64,000 nt of DNA from positions 1-64,000 of the forward strand of contig JAUPTC010000263.1 in NCBI GenBank assembly GCA_030762895.1, in the 5' to 3' direction. Both the position numbers and the translations under genes were made by a program. The notes under the pieces are model-generated. The model was not told the origin of the DNA. It saw nothing but the letters and a program-made list of their open reading frames with translations, and did no database searches. Below are positions 13,384-24,968 of the stretch, piece by piece (position 1 is the stretch's first letter; every line of letters begins with the position of its first letter). The stretch comes from Sophora flavescens. Its lineage: Eukaryota > Streptophyta > Magnoliopsida > Fabales > Fabaceae.

Positions 13384-15264
13384 TATGAGCCCAGTGAAGA
13401 CGATGGATCAAGAATCAAATCAAGGACTTGGTGGGCCCATGAAAAAAGTTAGACACAAGAAAGCCCAACAAGCTCTTAATTACATGGGGGGCTATTTTGA
13501 TAGAAGCAAGCCCAAGAAACGAGACCAAATGGAATGGAGCCCCAATTGATGACCTATCTCATTCAACTAGAAGACCCATGATCATTTTCAAATGGGGCGT
13601 GCTCTAGTTATGAGTCCACTTAGTTGTTTTATTTTAATTCAATAAGTGTAATGGGTTATGTGTGTGTGTCCAAATTGGCTAAGTGTTGCAAATGGGTCAA
13701 GCCCACTTAAGTCCATGTTGTACACGAATTTGGGAGCTTAGTAGGGGAACCTTTGGTTTGCATGCCAATAGTAACTCCTATAAGTTATTAGTTTGTTTAT
13801 TGTTTTGTTAATTATGTGGGAGTTACACTTTTTAATATGAGAAGTAAAGTGTGGCAGCCACATAATGATGGTTATGAGAGAATAATAAACTCACCATTAG
13901 AGGCTGAGTTAAGGAGGGATTAGTGAGTCATTTAGTGACATGATTAGGCTAATTATTGTGGGGGTTATGATCTCTTTTGGAAGCACAAAAGTTGGCAGCC
14001 TAATACTCTATTTGTACACTCCATTTTCATGTCGAATAGTAACTTGGATGTTGAATTTGGATTAAATCCATTTGTGAGGGAATTGTCTCTCTTTGGTTCT
14101 TGGTTGAGCCATCTTGTTCTTATCAAGAATCCACGATTCTTGTGGCGAACCTCACTTGGCTTATCAAACTCTCTAGTTTGTGGCGCCATCGCCATCTCTA
14201 ATCTTCACCATTTTCATATTTTCTTCCTTTTATGTTACAACTCAATTTGTAATTGTTAAAATTCAACCAAAAAAGATCATCAAAGGCAACCTCACCATTT
14301 GGTTGTCATCAAGTGGTATCAAAGCTTAGGCTTTGGTTGAATTTTGAGTTCTGTTCTTCTTCTAACTTTCTCCTTTTCTTCTTTTTGCTATGTTGCGATT
14401 TGGAAATTTCGACTATGTGCAAGAACATAGGAAAGAGGTTGAAGAGTGGATCCGGCAAATGCATGAGAGGCGTGACAAGAGGATGAGAGAGAACGAACAA
14501 AAGAGGTTGAGAAAAGAGGAAAGAATGAAGAGACAAATGGAAAGTTTTGAAGACCATGTGAAGAAGTTGGTGGAAGACTCCAACAAGAAAGAGAATGAGA
14601 AGAAAGTGAGAGAGAAATCAAAACAAGAGAATGAGGCAAAAGCAAAAGAGAGTGAAAAGAAAAGTGATGATCAAAAGGAAAAAGAAAAAGAGAGTGAAAA
14701 GAAGAGTGATGATCAAAAGGAAAAAAGAAAAGAAAAGAAGAGTGAAAAGAAGAGTGATAATCAAGAGGAAAAAGAAAAAGAGAGTGAAAATAAGAATGAT
14801 GAGCAAGAGAAAAATAGTGAGCAAAAAGAGAGTTCTTTGGCAACAAAAAGTGAGGAGAAGAGGGCTTTGATTTCAAGACAGCCCCATTGCATAATTTGTT
14901 GCAAGGACTTTTGTTTAATTTCCAATGCTTCTAATGATCTCTCTTTGCCTAGCGGTGTTGTAACTCTTTTGCAAAAATTTGGAGATTTCATCCCGAAGGA
15001 AGTACCCCATGGTTGGCAAACTTTCATGGATTCCAAAAGGCTCTATAAAGAACCTACTCATGTTTTACCTCCCATTGAAATATATTATGAACTTAAGTTT
15101 GATACAACCGATGTAATGGAAGAGTTCATCCCAAGGGAGGTACTCCATGGCTTGGGAACTTGCATGGTCACCCAAAAGTATGGATATCTTAACACAAGAT
15201 TCGATAACATGCTTGGGATTGAAGTCATAAATTCGAGGACGAATTTTCTTAAAGAAGGAGGGTA
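13338..15264 (+). mobile_element. Array unit 7 (ORF open)
   Basis: LTR 13338-14311, internal 14312-15264 (953 bp), G run 9 nt. The ORF is open for 308 codons and its Lys/Glu repeat region is slightly longer than in unit 8. Confidence 0.95.
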
Positions 15265-15316
15265 TGATATGAGCCATTGGGGGGGGGGGGGCAAGTCCAA
15301 TTTCCAACAAGAATGA
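14390..15316 (+). CDS. Array ORF, unit 7: coiled-coil / pol-linker protein (308 aa)
   Basis: This is the single ORF of an array unit. It begins 66 nt after the PBS and reads through the polypurine tract into the next LTR, ending at a TGA after the G run. It differs from the unit 8 copy by a few residues in the Lys/Glu repeats (around residues 110-118, where a third repeat is degenerate) and in the C-terminal tail, whose frame depends on G-run length. It contains no RT, RNase H or integrase motif. It may be a structural or accessory protein, or a relic kept open by recent homogenisation. Confidence 0.6.
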   Translation: MLRFGNFDYVQEHRKEVEEWIRQMHERRDKRMRENEQKRLRKEERMKRQMESFEDHVKKLVEDSNKKENEKKVREKSKQENEAKAKESEKKSDDQKEKEKESEKKSDDQKEKRKEKKSEKKSDNQEEKEKESENKNDEQEKNSEQKESSLATKSEEKRALISRQPHCIICCKDFCLISNASNDLSLPSGVVTLLQKFGDFIPKEVPHGWQTFMDSKRLYKEPTHVLPPIEIYYELKFDTTDVMEEFIPREVLHGLGTCMVTQKYGYLNTRFDNMLGIEVINSRTNFLKEGGYDMSHWGGGGKSNFQQE

Positions 15317-17190
15317 TATGAGCCCAGTGAAGACGATGGATCAAGAATCAAATCAAGGACTTGGTGGGCCCATGAAAAAAGTTAGACACAAGAAAGCCCA
15401 ACAAGCTCTTAATTACATGGGGGGCTATTTTGATAGAAGCAAGCCCAAGAACGAGACCAAATGGAATGGAGCCCCAATTGATGACCTATCTCATTCAACT
15501 AGAAGACCCATGATCATTTTCAAATGGGGCGTGCTCTAGTTATGAGTCCACTTAGTTGTTTTATTTTAATTCAATAAGTGTAATGGGTTATGTGTGTGTG
15601 TCCAAATTGGCTAAGTGTTGCAAATGGGTCAAGCCCACTTAAGTCCATGTTGTACACGAATTTGGGAGCTTAGTAGGGGAACCTTTGGTTTGCATGCCAA
15701 TAGTAACTCCTATAAGTTATTAGTTTGTTTATTGTTTTGTTAATTATGTGGGAGTTACACTTTTTAATATGAGAAGTAAAGTGTGGCAGCCACATAATGA
15801 TGGTTATGAGAGAATAATAAACTCACCATTAGAGGCTGAGTTAAGGAGGGATTAGTGAGTCATTTAGTGACATGATTAGGCTAATTATTGTGGGGGTTAT
15901 GATCTCTTTTGGAAGCACAAAAGTTGGCAGCCTAATACTCTATTTGTACACTCCATTTTCATGTCGAATAGTAACTTGGATGTTGAATTTGGATTAAATC
16001 CATTTGTGAGGGAATTGTCTCTCTTTGGTTCTTGGTTGAGCCATCTTGTTCTTATCAAGAATCCACGATTCTTGTGGCGAACCTCACTTGGCTTATCAAA
16101 CTCTCTAGTTTGTGGCGCCATCGCCATCTCTAATCTTCACCATTTTCATATTTTCTTCCTTTTATGTTACAACTCAATTTGTAATTGTTAAAATTCAACC
16201 AAAAAAGATCATCAAAGGCAACCTCACCATTTGGTTGTCATCAAGTGGTATCAAAGCTTAGGCTTTGGTTGAATTTTGAGTTCTGTTCTTCTTCTAACTT
16301 TCTCCTTTTCTTCTTTTTGCTATGTTGCGATTTGGAAATTTCGACTATGTGCAAGAACATAGGAAAGAGGTTGAAGAGTGGATCCGGCAAATGCATGAGA
16401 GGCGTGACAAGAGGATGAGAGAGAACGAACAAAAGAGGTTGAGAAAAGAGGAAAGAATGAAGAGACAAATGGAAAGTTTTGAAGACCATGTGAAGAAGTT
16501 GGTGGAAGACTCCAACAAGAAAGAGAATGAGAAGAAAGTGAGAGAGAAATCAAAACAAGAGAATGAGGCAAAAGCAAAAGAGAGTGAAAAGAAAAGTGAT
16601 GATCAAAAGGAAAAAGAAAAAGAGAGTGAAAAGAAGAGTGATGATCAAAAGGAAAAAGAAAACGAGAGTGAAAAGAAGAGTGATAATCAAGAGGAAAAAG
16701 AAAAAGAGAGTGAAAATAAGAATGATGAGCAAGAGAAAAATAGTGAGCAAAAAGAGAGTTCTTTGGCAACAAAAAGTGAGGAGAAGAGGGCTTTGATTTC
16801 AAGACAGCCCCATTGCATAATTTGTTGCAAGGACTTTTGTTTAATTTCCAATGCTTCTAATGATCTCTCTTTGCCTAGCGGTGTTGTAACTCTTTTGCAA
16901 AAATTTGGAGATTTCATCCCGAAGGAAGTACCCCATGGTTGGCAAACTTTCATGGATTCCAAAAGGCTCTATAAAGAACCTACTCATGTTTTACCTCCCA
17001 TTGAAATATATTATGAACTTAAGTTTGATACAACCGATGTAATGGAAGAGTTCATCCCAAGGGAGGTACTCCATGGCTTGGGAACTTGCATGGTCACCCA
17101 AAAGTATGGATATCTTAACACAAGATTCGATAACATGCTTGGGATTGAAGTCATAAATTCGAGGACGAATTTTCTTAAAGAAGGAGGGTA
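15265..17190 (+). mobile_element. Array unit 8 (ORF open)
   Basis: LTR 15265-16243, PBS 16246-16257, internal 16244-17190. The LTR start reads GAGCCATT before a 13-nt G run. I used this unit as reference for the array ORF. Confidence 0.95.
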
Positions 17191-17242
17191 TGATATGAGC
17201 CATGGGGGGGGGGCAAGTCAATTTCCAACAAGAATGATATGA
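16322..17242 (+). CDS. Array ORF, unit 8 (reference): coiled-coil / pol-linker protein (306 aa)
   Basis: Residues 12-86 are highly charged and helical in character, a likely coiled coil. Residues 87-142 hold four 14-residue repeats beginning ESEKKSDDQ, ESEKKSDDQ, ESEKKSDNQ and ESENKNDEQ. Residues 147-245 resemble the segment just before reverse transcriptase in plant Ty3/gypsy polyproteins: LATKSEEKRALISRQP, a VVTLLQKF stretch, IPKEVPHG at 199-206 and LPPIE at 234-238. The IPKE/IPRE motif recurs at 258. Residues 288-299 (VINSRTNFLKEG) resemble the extreme C terminus of such polyproteins. My reading is that protease, RT, RNase H and integrase were deleted and the flanks joined. ATG 16322 is the first start after the PBS. 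Function unknown. Confidence 0.62.
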   Translation: MLRFGNFDYVQEHRKEVEEWIRQMHERRDKRMRENEQKRLRKEERMKRQMESFEDHVKKLVEDSNKKENEKKVREKSKQENEAKAKESEKKSDDQKEKEKESEKKSDDQKEKENESEKKSDNQEEKEKESENKNDEQEKNSEQKESSLATKSEEKRALISRQPHCIICCKDFCLISNASNDLSLPSGVVTLLQKFGDFIPKEVPHGWQTFMDSKRLYKEPTHVLPPIEIYYELKFDTTDVMEEFIPREVLHGLGTCMVTQKYGYLNTRFDNMLGIEVINSRTNFLKEGGYDMSHGGGASQFPTRMI

Positions 17243-19145
17243 GCCCAGTGAAGACGATGGATCAAGAATCAAATCAAGGACTTGGTGGGCCCATGAAAAA
17301 AGTTAGACACAAGAAAGCCCAACAAGCTCTTAATTACATGGGGGCTATTTTGATAGAAGCAAGCCCAAGAACGAGACCAAATGGAATGGAGCCCCAATTG
17401 ATGACCTATCTCATTCAACTAGAAGACCCATGATCATTTTCAAATGGGGCGTGCTCTAGTTATGAGTCCACTTAGTTGTTTTATTTTAATTCAATAAGTG
17501 TAATGGGTTATATGTGTGTGTCCAAATTGGCTAAGTGTTGCAAATGGGTCAAGCCCACTTAAGTCCATGTTGTACACGAATTTGGGAGCTTAGTAGGGGG
17601 AACCTTTGGTTTGCATGCCAATAGTAACTCCTATAAGTTATTAGTTTGTTTATTGTTTTGTTAATTATGTGGGAGTTACACTTTTTAATATGAGAAGTAA
17701 AGTGTGGCAGCCACATAATGATGGTTATGAGAGAATAATAAACTCACCATTAGAGGCTGAGTTAAGGAGGGATTAGTGAGTCATTTAGTGACATGATTAG
17801 GCTAATTATTGTGGGGGTTATGATCTCTTTTGGAAGCACAAAAGTTGGCAGCCTAATACTCTATTTGTACACTCCATTTTCATGTCGAATAGTAACTTGG
17901 ATGTTGAATTTGGATTAAATCCATTTGTGAGGGAATTGTCTCTCTTTGGTTCTTGGTTGAGCCATCTTGTTCTTATCAAGAATCCACGATTCTTGTGGCG
18001 AACCTCACTTGGCTTATCAAACTCTCTAGTTTGTGGCGCCATCGCCATCTCTAATCTTCACCATTTTCATATTTTCTTCCTTTTATGTTACAACTCAATT
18101 TGTAATTGTTAAAATTCAACCAAAAAGATCATCAAAGGCAACCTCACCATTTGGTTGTCATCAAGTGGTATCAAAGCTTAGGCTTTGGTTGAATTTTGAG
18201 TTCTGTTCTTCTTCTAACTTTCTCCTTTTCTTCTTTTTGCTATGTTGCGATTTGGAAATTTCGACTATGTGCAAGAACATAGGAAAGAGGTTGAAGAGTG
18301 GATCCGGCAAATGCATGAGAGGCGTGACAAGAGGATGAGAGAGAACGAACAAAAGAGGTTGAGAAAAGAGGAAAGAATGAAGAGACAAATGGAAAGTTTT
18401 GAAGACCATGTGAAGAAGTTGGTGGAAGACTCCAACAAGAAAGAGAATGAGAAGAAAGTGAGAGAGAAATCAAAACAAGAGAATGAGGCAAAAGCAAAAG
18501 GGGGAAAAGAAAAGGATGATCAAAGAAAAAAAAAGAGAGTGAAAAGAAAAGTGATGATCAAAGGAAAAAGAAAAAGAGAGTGAAAAGAAGAGTGATGATC
18601 AAAAGGAAAAAGAAAACGAGAGTGAAAAGAAGAGTGATAATCAAGAGGAAAAAGAAAAAGAGAGTGAAAATAAGAATGATGAGCAAGAGAAAAATAGTGA
18701 GCAAAAAGAGAGTTCTTTGGCAACAAAAAGTGAGGAGAAGAGGGCTTTGATTTCAAGACAGCCCCATTGCATAATTTGTTGCAAGGACTTTTGTTTAATT
18801 TCCAATGCTTCTAATGATCTCTCTTTGCCTAAGCGGTGTTGTAACTCTTTTGCAAAAATTTGGAGATTTCATCCCGAAGGAAGTACCCCATGGTTGGCAA
18901 ACTTTCATGGATTCCAAAAGGCTCTATAAAGAACCTACTCATGTTTTACCTCCCATTGAAATATATTATGAACTTAAGTTTGATACAACCGATGTAATGG
19001 AAGAGTTCATCCCAAGGGAGGTACTCCATGGCTTGGGAACTTGCATGGTCACCCAAAAGTATGGATATCTTAACACAAGATTCGATAACATGCTTGGGAT
19101 TGAAGTCATAAATTCGAGGACGAATTTTCTTAAAGAAGGAGGGTA
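17191..19145 (+). mobile_element. Array unit 9 (longest unit)
   Basis: LTR 17191-18163, internal 18164-19145 (982 bp). An additional degenerate copy of the Lys/Glu-coding repeat near 18497-18540 makes this the longest unit and shifts the frame. One substitution (TATATGTG for TATGTGTG) near 17510 is private to this LTR. Confidence 0.94.
18242..19145 (+). pseudogene. Array ORF, unit 9, frameshifted
   Basis: The ORF follows the family sequence for about 85 residues, then enters an irregular A-rich segment (GGGGGAAAAGAAAAGG near 18500) and stops at 18583. An extra degenerate Lys/Glu repeat follows. The rest of the coding sequence is present but out of frame. Confidence 0.6.
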
Positions 19146-21069
19146 TGATATGAGCCATGGGTGGGGGGTGCAAGTCCAATTTCCAACAAGAATGATATGA
19201 GCCCAGTGAAGACGATGGATCAAGAATCAAATCAAGGACTTGGTGGGCCCATGAAAAAAGTTAGACACAAGAAAGCCCAACAAGCTCTTAATTACATGGG
19301 GGCTATTTTGATAGAAGCAAGCCCAAGAACGAGACCAAATGGAATGGAGCCCCAATTGATGACCTATCTCATTCAACTAGAAGACCCATGATCATTTTCA
19401 AATGGGGCGTGCTCTAGTTATGAGTCCACTTAGTTGTTTTATTTTAATTCAATAAGTGTAATGGGTTATGTGTGTGTGTCCAAATTGGCTAAGTGTTGCA
19501 AATGGGTCAAGCCCACTTAAGTCCATGTTGTACACGAATTTGGGAGCTTAGTAGGGGGAACCTTTGGTTTGCATGCCAATAGTAACTCCTATAAGTTATT
19601 AGTTTGTTTATTGTTTTGTTAATTATGTGGGAGTTACACTTTTTAATATGAGAAGTAAAGTGTGGCAGCCACATAATGATGGTTATGAGAGAATAATAAA
19701 CTCACCATTAGAGGCTGAGTTAAGGAGGGATTAGTGAGTCATTTAGTGACATGATTAGGCTAATTATTGTGGGGGTTATGATCTCTTTTGGAAGCACAAA
19801 AGTTGGCAGCCTAATACTCTATTTGTACACTCCATTTTCATGTCGAATAGTAACTTGGATGTTGAATTTGGATTAAATCCATTTGTGAGGGAATTGTCTC
19901 TCTTTGGTTCTTGGTTGAGCCATCTTGTTCTTATCAAGAATCCACGATTCTTGTGGCGAACCTCACTTGGCTTATCAAACTCTCTAGTTTGTGGCGCCAT
20001 CGCCATCTCTAATCTTCACCATTTTCATATTTTCTTCCTTTTATGTTACAACTCAATTTGTAATTGTTAAAATTCAACCAAAAAGATCATCAAAGGCAAC
20101 CTCACCATTTGGTTGTCATCAAGTGGTATCAAAGCTTAGGCTTTGGTTGAATTTTGAGTTCTGTTCTTCTTCTAACTTTCTCCTTTTCTTCTTTTTGCTA
20201 TGTTGCGATTTGGAAATTTCGACTATGTGCAAGAACATAGGAAAGAGGTTGAAGAGTGGATCCGGCAAATGCATGAGAGGCGTGACAAGAGGATGAGAGA
20301 GAACGAACAAAAGAGGTTGAGAAAAGAGGAAAGAATGAAGAGACAAATGGAAAGTTTTGAAGACCATGTGAAGAAGTTGGTGGAAGACTCCAACAAGAAA
20401 GAGAATGAGAAGAAAGTGAGAGAGAAATCAAAACAAGAGAATGAGGCAAAAGCAAAAGAGAGTGAAAAGAAAAGTGATGATCAAAAGGAAAAAGAAAAAG
20501 AGAGTGAAAAGAAGAGTGATGATCAAAAGGAAAAAGAAAACGAGAGTGAAAAGAAGAGTGATAATCAAGAGGAAAAAGAAAAAGAGAGTGAAAATAAGAA
20601 TGATGAGCAAGAGAAAAATAGTGAGCAAAAAGAGAGTTCTTTGGCAACAAAAAGTGAGGAGAAGAGGGCTTTGATTTCAAGACAGCCCCATTGCATAATT
20701 TGTTGCAAGGACTTTTGTTTAATTTCCAATGCTTCTAATGATCTCTCTTTGCCTAAGCGGTGTTGTAACTCTTTTGCAAAAATTTGGAGATTTCATCCCG
20801 AAGGAAGTACCCCATGGTTGGCAAACTTTCATGGATTCCAAAAGGCTCTATAAAGAACCTACTCATGTTTTACCTCCCATTGAAATATATTATGAACTTA
20901 AGTTTGATACAACCGATGTAATGGAAGAGTTCATCCCAAGGGAGGTACTCCATGGCTTGGGAACTTGCATGGTCACCCAAAAGTATGGATATCTTAACAC
21001 AAGATTCGATAACATGCTTGGGATTGAAGTCATAAATTCGAGGACGAATTTTCTTAAAGAAGGAGGGTA
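19146..21069 (+). mobile_element. Array unit 10
   Basis: LTR 19146-20121, internal 20122-21069. The G tract is broken by two T residues (GGGTGGGGGGTG), unlike the pure runs in most units. The ORF carries the CCTAAGCGG frameshift. Confidence 0.95.
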
Positions 21070-21118
21070 TGATATGAGCCATGGGGGGGGGGGGGCAAGT
21101 CAATTTCAACAAGAATGA
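20200..21118 (+). pseudogene. Array ORF, unit 10, single frameshift
   Basis: The first 190 codons are identical to the open copies. One extra A (CCTAAGCGG for CCTAGCGG near 20754) changes SLPSGVV to SLPKRCC and ends the ORF at 20853 (217 aa). The remainder is open in the next frame to 21118. Confidence 0.65.
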
Positions 21119-22994
21119 TATGAGCCCAGTGAAGACGATGGATCAAGAATCAAATCAAGGACTTGGTGGGCCCATGAAAAAAGTTAGACACAAGAAAGCC
21201 CAACAAGCTCTTAATTACATGGGGGCTATTTTGATAGAAGCAAGCCCAAGAACGAGACCAAATGGAATGGAGCCCCAATTGATGACCTATCTCATTCAAC
21301 TAGAAGACCCATGATCATTTTCAAATGGGGCGTGCTCTAGTTATGAGTCCACTTAGTTGTTTTATTTTAATTCAATAAGTGTAATGGGTTATGTGTGTGT
21401 GTCCAAATTGGCTAAGTGTTGCAAATGGGTCAAGCCCACTTAAGTCCATGTTGTACACGAATTTGGGAGCTTAGTAGGGGGAACCTTTGGTTTGCATGCC
21501 AATAGTAACTCCTATAAGTTATTAGTTTGTTTATTGTTTTGTTAATTATGTGGGAGTTACACTTTTTAATATGAGAAGTAAAGTGTGGCAGCCACATAAT
21601 GATGGTTATGAGAGAATAATAAACTCACCATTAGAGGCTGAGTTAAGGAGGGATTAGTGAGTCATTTAGTGACATGATTAGGCTAATTATTGTGGGGGTT
21701 ATGATCTCTTTTGGAAGCACAAAAGTTGGCAGCCTAATACTCTATTTGTACACTCCATTTTCATGTCGAATAGTAACTTGGATGTTGAATTTGGATTAAA
21801 TCCATTTGTGAGGGAATTGTCTCTCTTTGGTTCTTGGTTGAGCCATCTTGTTCTTATCAAGAATCCACGATTCTTGTGGCGAACCTCACTTGGCTTATCA
21901 AACTCTCTAGTTTGTGGCGCCATCGCCATCTCTAATCTTCACCATTTTCATATTTTCTTCCTTTTATGTTACAACTCAATTTGTAATTGTTAAAATTCAA
22001 CCAAAAAGATCATCAAAGGCAACCTCACCCTTTGGTTGTCTCATCAAGTGGTATCAAAGCTTAGGCTTTGGTTGAATTTTGAGTTCTGTTCTTCTTCTAA
22101 CTTTCTCCTTTTCTTCTTTTTGCTATGTTGCGATTTGGAAATTTCGACTATGTGCAAGAACATAGGAAAGAGGTTGAAGAGTGGATCCGGCAAATGCATG
22201 AGAGGCGTGACAAGAGGATGAGAGAGAACGAACAAAAGAGGTTGAGAAAAGAGGAAAGAATGAAGAGACAAATGGAAAGTTTTGAAGACCATGTGAAGAA
22301 GTTGGTGGAAGACTCCAACAAGAAAGAGAATGAGAAGAAAGTGAGAGAGAAATCAAAACAAGAGAATGAGGCAAAAGCAAAAGAGAGTGAAAAGAAAAGT
22401 GATGATCAAAAGGAAAAAGAAAAAGAGAGTGAAAAGAAGAGTGATGATCAAAAGGAAAAAGAAAACGAGAGTGAAAAGAAGAGTGATAATCAAGAGGAAA
22501 AAGAAAAAGAGAGTGAAAATAAGAATGATGAGCAAGAGAAAAATAGTGAGCAAAAAGAGAGTTCTTTGGCAACAAAAAGTGAGGAGAAGAGGGCTTTGAT
22601 TTCAAGACAGCCCCATTGCATAATTTGTTGCAAGGACTTTTGTTTAATTTCCAATGCTTCTAATGATCTCTCTTTGCCTAAGCGGTGTTGTAACTCTTTT
22701 GCAAAAATTTGGAGATTTCATCCCGAAGGAAGTACCCCATGGTTGGCAAACTTTCATGGATTCCAAAAGGCTCTATAAAGAACCTACTCATGTTTTACCT
22801 CCCATTGAAATATATTATGAACTTAAGTTTGATACAACCGATGTAATGGAAGAGTTCATCCCAAGGGAGGTACTCCATGGCTTGGGAACTTGCATGGTCA
22901 CCCAAAAGTATGGATATCTTAACACAAGATTCGATAACATGCTTGGGATTGAAGTCATAAATTCGAGGACGAATTTTCTTAAAGAAGGAGGGTA
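21070..22994 (+). mobile_element. Array unit 11
   Basis: LTR 21070-22046, internal 22047-22994, G run 13 nt. The LTR end has a private change (CACCCTTTGG and a duplicated TC before ATCA). The ORF carries the CCTAAGCGG frameshift. Confidence 0.95.
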
Positions 22995-23043
22995 TGATAT
23001 GAGCCATGGGGGGGGGGGCAAATCAAAATTCCAAAAAGAATGA
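22125..23043 (+). pseudogene. Array ORF, unit 11, single frameshift
   Basis: It has the same one-base insertion as unit 10, near 22679, giving a 217-aa product ending at 22778. The downstream half is open to 23043, but its last codons fall in the A-substituted patch at the start of the unit 12 LTR. Confidence 0.65.
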
Positions 23044-24916
23044 TAAGAGAACAGATAAGACGATGGAAAAAAAATAAAATAAAGGAATTGGTGGGCCCAT
23101 GAAAAAAGTTACAAACAAGAAAACCCAACAAGCTCTTAATTACATGGGGGCTATTTTGATAGAAGCAAGCCCAAGAACGAGACCAAATGGAATGGAGCCC
23201 CAATTGATGACCTATCTCATTCAACTAGAAGACCCATGATCATTTTCAAATGGGGCGTGCTCTAGTTATGAGTCCACTTAGTTGTTTTATTTTAATTCAA
23301 TAAGTGTAATGGGTTATGTGTGTGTGTCCAAATTGGCTAAGTGTTGCAAATGGGTCAAGCCCACTTAAGTCCATGTTGTACACGAATTTGGGAGCTTAGT
23401 AGGGGGAACCTTTGGTTTGCATGCCAATAGTAACTCCTATAAGTTATTAGTTTGTTTATTGTTTTGTTAATTATGTGGGAGTTACACTTTTTAATATGAG
23501 AAGTAAAGTGTGGCAGCCACATAATGATGGTTATGAGAGAATAATAAACTCACCATTAGAGGCTGAGTTAAGGAGGGATTAGTGAGTCATTTAGTGACAT
23601 GATTAGGCTAATTATTGTGGGGGTTATGATCTCTTTTGGAAGCACAAAAGTTGGCAGCCTAATACTCTATTTGTACACTCCATTTTCATGTCGAATAGTA
23701 ACTTGGATGTTGAATTTGGATTAAATCCATTTGTGAGGGAATTGTCTCTCTTTGGTTCTTGGTTGAGCCATCTTGTTCTTATCAAGAATCCACGATTCTT
23801 GTGGCGAACCTCACTTGGCTTATCAAACTCTCTAGTTTGTGGCGCCATCGCCATCTCTAATCTTCACCATTTTCATATTTTCTTCCTTTTATGTTACAAC
23901 TCAATTTGTAATTGTTAAAATTCAACCAAAAAGATCATCAAAGGCAACCTCACCATTTGGTTGTCATCAAGTGGTATCAAAGCTTAGGCTTTGGTTGAAT
24001 TTTGAGTTCTGTTCTTCTTCTAACTTTCTCCTTTTCTTCTTTTTGCTATGTTGCGATTTGGAAATTTCGACTATGTGCAAGAACATAGGAAAGAGGTTGA
24101 AGAGTGGATCCGGCAAATGCATGAGAGGCGTGACAAGAGGATGAGAGAGAACGAACAAAAGAGGTTGAGAAAAGAGGAAAGAATGAAGAGACAAATGGAA
24201 AGTTTTGAAGACCATGTGAAGAAGTTGGTGGAAGACTCCAACAAGAAAGAGAATGAGAAGAAAGTGAGAGAGAAATCAAAACAAGAGAATGAGGCAAAAG
24301 CAAAAGAGAGTGAAAAGAAAAGTGATGATCAAAAGGAAAAAGAAAAAGAGAGTGAAAAGAAGAGTGATGATCAAAAGGAAAAAGAAAACGAGAGTGAAAA
24401 GAAGAGTGATAATCAAGAGGAAAAAGAAAAAGAGAGTGAAAATAAGAATGATGAGCAAGAGAAAAATAGTGAGCAAAAAGAGAGTTCTTTGGCAACAAAA
24501 AGTGAGGAGAAGAGGGCTTTGATTTCAAGACAGCCCCATTGCATAATTTGTTGCAAGGACTTTTGTTTAATTTCCAATGCTTCTAATGATCTCTCTTTGC
24601 CTAGCGGTGTTGTAACTCTTTTGCAAAAATTTGGAGATTTCATCCCGAAGGAAGTACCCCATGGTTGGCAAACTTTCATGGATTCCAAAAGGCTCTATAA
24701 AGAACCTACTCATGTTTTACCTCCCATTGAAATATATTATGAACTTAAGTTTGATACAACCGATGTAATGGAAGAGTTCATCCCAAGGGAGGTACTCCAT
24801 GGCTTGGGAACTTGCATGGTCACCCAAAAGTATGGATATCTTAACACAAGATTCGATAACATGCTTGGGATTGAAGTCATAAATTCGAGGACGAATTTTC
24901 TTAAAGAAGGAGGGTA
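22995..24916 (+). mobile_element. Array unit 12 (ORF open)
   Basis: LTR 22995-23969, internal 23970-24916, G run 11 nt. The first 130 bp of the LTR contain 18 substitutions against the array consensus, 16 of them to A (23021-23125), while the rest is near-identical to neighbours. Confidence 0.95.
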
Positions 24917-24968
24917 TGATATGAGCCATGGGGGGGGGCAAGTCCAATTTCCAACAAGAATGATATGA
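24048..24968 (+). CDS. Array ORF, unit 12 (306 aa)
   Basis: The ORF is open from the ATG 70-odd bases after the PBS to a stop 50 nt inside the next LTR. Its sequence matches the unit 8 copy except near the end, where the G-run length changes the tail to GGGQVQFPTRMI. It keeps all four 14-residue Lys/Glu repeats and the SLPSGVVTLLQ reading that marks the unshifted form. It lies next to unit 13, which has the same form, so the two probably arose by a recent duplication. Confidence 0.6.
   Translation: MLRFGNFDYVQEHRKEVEEWIRQMHERRDKRMRENEQKRLRKEERMKRQMESFEDHVKKLVEDSNKKENEKKVREKSKQENEAKAKESEKKSDDQKEKEKESEKKSDDQKEKENESEKKSDNQEEKEKESENKNDEQEKNSEQKESSLATKSEEKRALISRQPHCIICCKDFCLISNASNDLSLPSGVVTLLQKFGDFIPKEVPHGWQTFMDSKRLYKEPTHVLPPIEIYYELKFDTTDVMEEFIPREVLHGLGTCMVTQKYGYLNTRFDNMLGIEVINSRTNFLKEGGYDMSHGGGQVQFPTRMI

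Noticed and set aside
17882..18112. 76-aa ORF in each array LTR (MSNSNLDVEFG...), and its 76-aa antisense partner
   Set aside because: Conservation follows from homogenisation of the whole unit. The region holds the twin hairpin, and related LTRs do not keep the frame open consistently.
20198..20680. Minus-strand 160-aa Phe/Leu/Ser-rich ORF antisense to the array ORF, repeated in units 7, 8, 10-14
   Set aside because: It is the mirror of the Lys/Glu-coding purine strand. Its length varies with the sense repeats, and nothing suggests independent selection.
23021..23125. Deaminase hypermutation of the retroelement
   Set aside because: Changes come from C, G and T to A alike; deaminase editing would give a single transition type on a strand.
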